From Marinosulfonomonas sp. (GTDB lineage: Bacteria > Pseudomonadota > Alphaproteobacteria > Rhodobacterales > Rhodobacteraceae): DNA of 7,302 nt. Made by a program: the position numbers and the translations under genes. The notes under the pieces were generated by a model. The model was not told where the DNA came from. It saw nothing but the letters and a program-made list of their open reading frames with translations, and made no database searches. The stretch lies in NCBI GenBank assembly GCA_022712735.1, contig JAFLKA010000519.1, positions 1 through 7,302 on the forward strand, given 5' to 3'. Positions 5,838-7,302 of the stretch are shown piece after piece; the stretch's first letter is position 1; every line of letters begins with the position of its first letter.

Positions 5838-6761
5838 TTGCAAACGACGATAAAAAATACAGTTGGTTTTTCGGGCATCGGCCTGCACACGGGGCAAACC
5901 GTGCGTATGACCGTGCATCCGGCGTCTGCGCAATACGGTATCTGGTTTCGCCGCACTGACCTAACCGGTGACGCGCTGATCCCCGCCCGCTGGGACGCGG
6001 TAAGCGATTCCCGTTTGTGCACCAAAATATCCAACGCATCTGGTGCTTCGGTTTCGACAATCGAGCATATCATGGCGGCCCTTTCGGGATGTGGCGTGCA
6101 AAACGCCCTGATCGAAATTGACGGCCCCGAAGTTCCGGTTCTGGACGGCAGTTCAGCCCAGTTTGTTAAGGCGATTGTCGCCGCTGGCTTGCAACGGCTG
6201 GATGCTCCGGTGCGCGCCATCGAAATTCTGATGCCGATTGAGGTATCGAATGGTCTGGCTACAGCACGGCTGGAGCCAGCCGAAAGCCTGCACATTGATT
6301 TCCACATCGATTTTGCCGACCAGTCCGAAGTGATTGGCCGCCAGAACAAAACGCTGAACATGGCCAACGGTGCATTCGTGCGCGAATTGTCCGATAGCCG
6401 CACGTTCTGTCTGGAAAAAGACGTCGAAACGATGCGGAATGCCGGACTTGCCTTGGGTGGCACAATGGAAAACGCTGTTGTTGTTGACGGCGACAGCGTG
6501 CTGTCCCCCGGCGGGTTGCGCCACGATGACGAGGCCGTGCGCCATAAAATGCTGGACGCATTGGGTGATCTGGCGCTGGCGGGTGCCCCTTTGCTGGCCC
6601 GTTATACTGGCCACCGTGCCGGTCACGCGCTGACCAACAAGCTGTTGCACAAACTATTTACTACGCCGGGTGCATATCGCATGGTGACTTGCGATAAATC
6701 CATGGCATCGCGCCTGCCTGGTGTGGGTGTTCACCACAAGGATTTGCCTATCATCGCATAA
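5838..6761 (+). CDS. lpxC: UDP-3-O-acyl-N-acetylglucosamine deacetylase LpxC
   Basis: LpxC is the cytoplasmic zinc enzyme that deacetylates UDP-3-O-acyl-GlcNAc, the first committed step of lipid A synthesis. The protein has 307 residues, a normal length, and both LpxC subdomains are present. Landmarks: GIGLHTG (13-19); the catalytic and zinc motif IEHIMAAL (75-82) with E76 and H77; GPEVPVLDGSS (96-106); SRTF (187-190) with the conserved threonine T189; RHKMLDALGD (235-244) with zinc ligands H236 and D240; and GHALTNKLL (262-270) with catalytic H263. A TAG at 5832-5834 closes the frame just upstream, so the start has to be TTG 5838, which yields the MQTT N-terminus I recall for relatives; GGGG at 5828-5831 is a modest ribosome binding site. 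ftsZ is insulated upstream by terminators, while no clear terminator separates lpxC from bamD. Confidence 0.96.
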   Translation: MQTTIKNTVGFSGIGLHTGQTVRMTVHPASAQYGIWFRRTDLTGDALIPARWDAVSDSRLCTKISNASGASVSTIEHIMAALSGCGVQNALIEIDGPEVPVLDGSSAQFVKAIVAAGLQRLDAPVRAIEILMPIEVSNGLATARLEPAESLHIDFHIDFADQSEVIGRQNKTLNMANGAFVRELSDSRTFCLEKDVETMRNAGLALGGTMENAVVVDGDSVLSPGGLRHDDEAVRHKMLDALGDLALAGAPLLARYTGHRAGHALTNKLLHKLFTTPGAYRMVTCDKSMASRLPGVGVHHKDLPIIA

Positions 6762-6799
6762 ACGGGGCGAACCTGTGAAAAAAGCGTCGTTAAGGCGTT

Positions 6800-6826
6800 T
6801 TGCACAGGATTTTTCTGTGCTAGATA
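6800..6826 (+). promoter_or_regulatory. weak candidate promoter with internal palindrome, upstream of bamD
   Basis: TTGCAC (6800-6805) could be a -35 and TAGATA (6821-6826), preceded by TG, a loose -10; the 15-base spacer is short. Between them sits a perfect inverted repeat, GCACAG (6802-6807) and CTGTGC (6815-6820), with a 7-base centre. The palindrome is certain as sequence. Its reading as an operator, or as an RNA hairpin after lpxC, is inference, and no T tract follows it. Confidence 0.3.
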
Positions 6827-6841
6827 GGGTCGAAGGACATT

Positions 6842-6860
6842 GGGCTGCGTTAAGCAGCCC
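6842..6860 (+). other. 7-bp perfect hairpin in the bamD leader
   Basis: GGGCTGC (6842-6848) and GCAGCCC (6854-6860) form a perfect GC-rich stem around the loop GTTAA. It ends 29 bases before the bamD ATG. No T run follows, so it does not look like a terminator. It may be a leader structure that affects stability or translation of bamD, or a processing boundary between lpxC and bamD. Confidence 0.45.
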
Positions 6861-6889
6861 GCACAGGAATATGACGGGGTAGTCGGGCA

Positions 6890-7302
6890 ATGGCACGCGG
6901 CAAAGCACGCTTAGTAATGATTGGTATGGTGGCTGCATTGGCCATCACTGCTGGCTGTTCCGGTCAAGGTGGCCGCAACAAAGAAAAACCAATCGAATCT
7001 TTTAGCGCTGAAGAAATATTCAAACAGGCCGAATTCGAGCTGGAAACCAGTCGCAAAGCCAAAGAGGCAACAAGGCTGTTTGGCGAGGTTGAACGCCTGT
7101 ATCCCTATTCGGAATGGGCCAAACGGGCGCTGATCATGCAGGCCTTTTCCTATCACAAGGACAAGGACTATGAAAACAGCCGCACCACTGCGCAGCGTTT
7201 CATCGACTTTTACCCAGCCGACGAGGATGCAGCCTATGCGCAATACTTGTTGGCGATATCCTATTACGACCAGATTGATGATGTGGGCCGCGATCAGGGG
7301 CT
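6890..7302 (+). CDS. bamD: outer membrane assembly lipoprotein BamD, 5' part
   Basis: BamD is the essential lipoprotein of the BAM complex, bound to BamA on the periplasmic face of the outer membrane, where it takes part in folding beta-barrel proteins. The frame is open from ATG 6890 to the window edge: 137 complete codons, roughly half of the expected length of 250-290. Residues 1-22 form a lipoprotein signal peptide (basic MARGKAR, hydrophobic VMIGMVAALAI) with lipobox ITAGC and the lipidated cysteine at C23. The +2 residue is serine, consistent with outer membrane sorting. Tetratricopeptide repeats begin around residue 39 (SAEEIFKQAEFEL), and ERLYPYSEWAKRA (68-80) and FIDFYPADEDAAYAQY (104-119) are typical of the family. 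The ribosome binding site is poor: GGGG at 6876-6879, 10 bases before the start. An in-frame ATG at 6917 would damage the signal peptide, so 6890 is preferred. In Rhodobacterales recN usually follows, but that lies beyond this window. Confidence 0.94.
   Translation, partial: MARGKARLVMIGMVAALAITAGCSGQGGRNKEKPIESFSAEEIFKQAEFELETSRKAKEATRLFGEVERLYPYSEWAKRALIMQAFSYHKDKDYENSRTTAQRFIDFYPADEDAAYAQYLLAISYYDQIDDVGRDQG

Noticed and set aside
5826..6882. Shared 9-mer ACGGGGTAG before lpxC (5826-5834) and before bamD (6874-6882)
   Set aside because: The distances to the two start codons differ (3 and 7 bases), and many 9-mers repeat by chance in a window this size.
1..7302. A novel multi-gene system, mobile element, CRISPR array or RNA gene
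   Set aside because: All sizeable frames are explained by seven conserved housekeeping genes. I found no transposase, integrase, spaced repeat array, tRNA-like fold or compositional break.

Overview
This window is a stretch of the chromosomal division and cell wall (dcw) cluster of an alphaproteobacterium. It is most likely a member of the Rhodobacteraceae/Roseobacteraceae; the genus cannot be fixed from the sequence alone. The gene order murB-ddl-ftsQ-ftsA-ftsZ-lpxC-bamD, all on the + strand, is the order known from Rhodobacterales. The protein details also fit: the FtsA N-terminal extension, the long acidic FtsZ linker ending in [10 protein letters not shown], and an LpxC that begins MQTT. 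I see no tRNA, rRNA, mobile element, CRISPR array or sign of recent transfer.

Layout. The window opens inside murB (its 3' part, to 667). A 71-base gap with two small hairpins leads to ddl (739-1653). ftsQ (1641-2510) overlaps the end of ddl by 13 bases, and ftsA (start near 2524, end 3858) follows after 13 bases, so these genes are packed for co-transcription and probably translational coupling. A 189-base gap (3859-4047) holds what looks like a separate ftsZ control region: a perfect 9-base DnaA box, a candidate promoter and leader hairpins. ftsZ (4048-5613) is closed by a strong intrinsic terminator and a second terminator-like hairpin. The next gap carries a 12-base direct repeat spaced exactly 21 bases apart, a good extended -10 element, and then lpxC (5838-6761), which must start at TTG. 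A 128-base gap with two inverted repeats precedes bamD (6890 to the window end), a lipoprotein gene cut by the right edge.

How the genes work together. MurB makes UDP-N-acetylmuramic acid and Ddl makes D-Ala-D-Ala, both for the peptidoglycan precursor. FtsZ forms the Z ring, FtsA anchors it to the membrane, and FtsQ links the ring to the septal wall synthesis machinery. LpxC commits UDP-GlcNAc derivatives to lipid A, and BamD helps fold outer membrane proteins. The cluster therefore brings together wall precursor supply, septation and outer membrane assembly.

No new multi-gene system is visible: every substantial open frame is a recognisable housekeeping gene. The parts worth a second look are regulatory: the DnaA box before ftsZ, and the helically phased direct repeat before lpxC.
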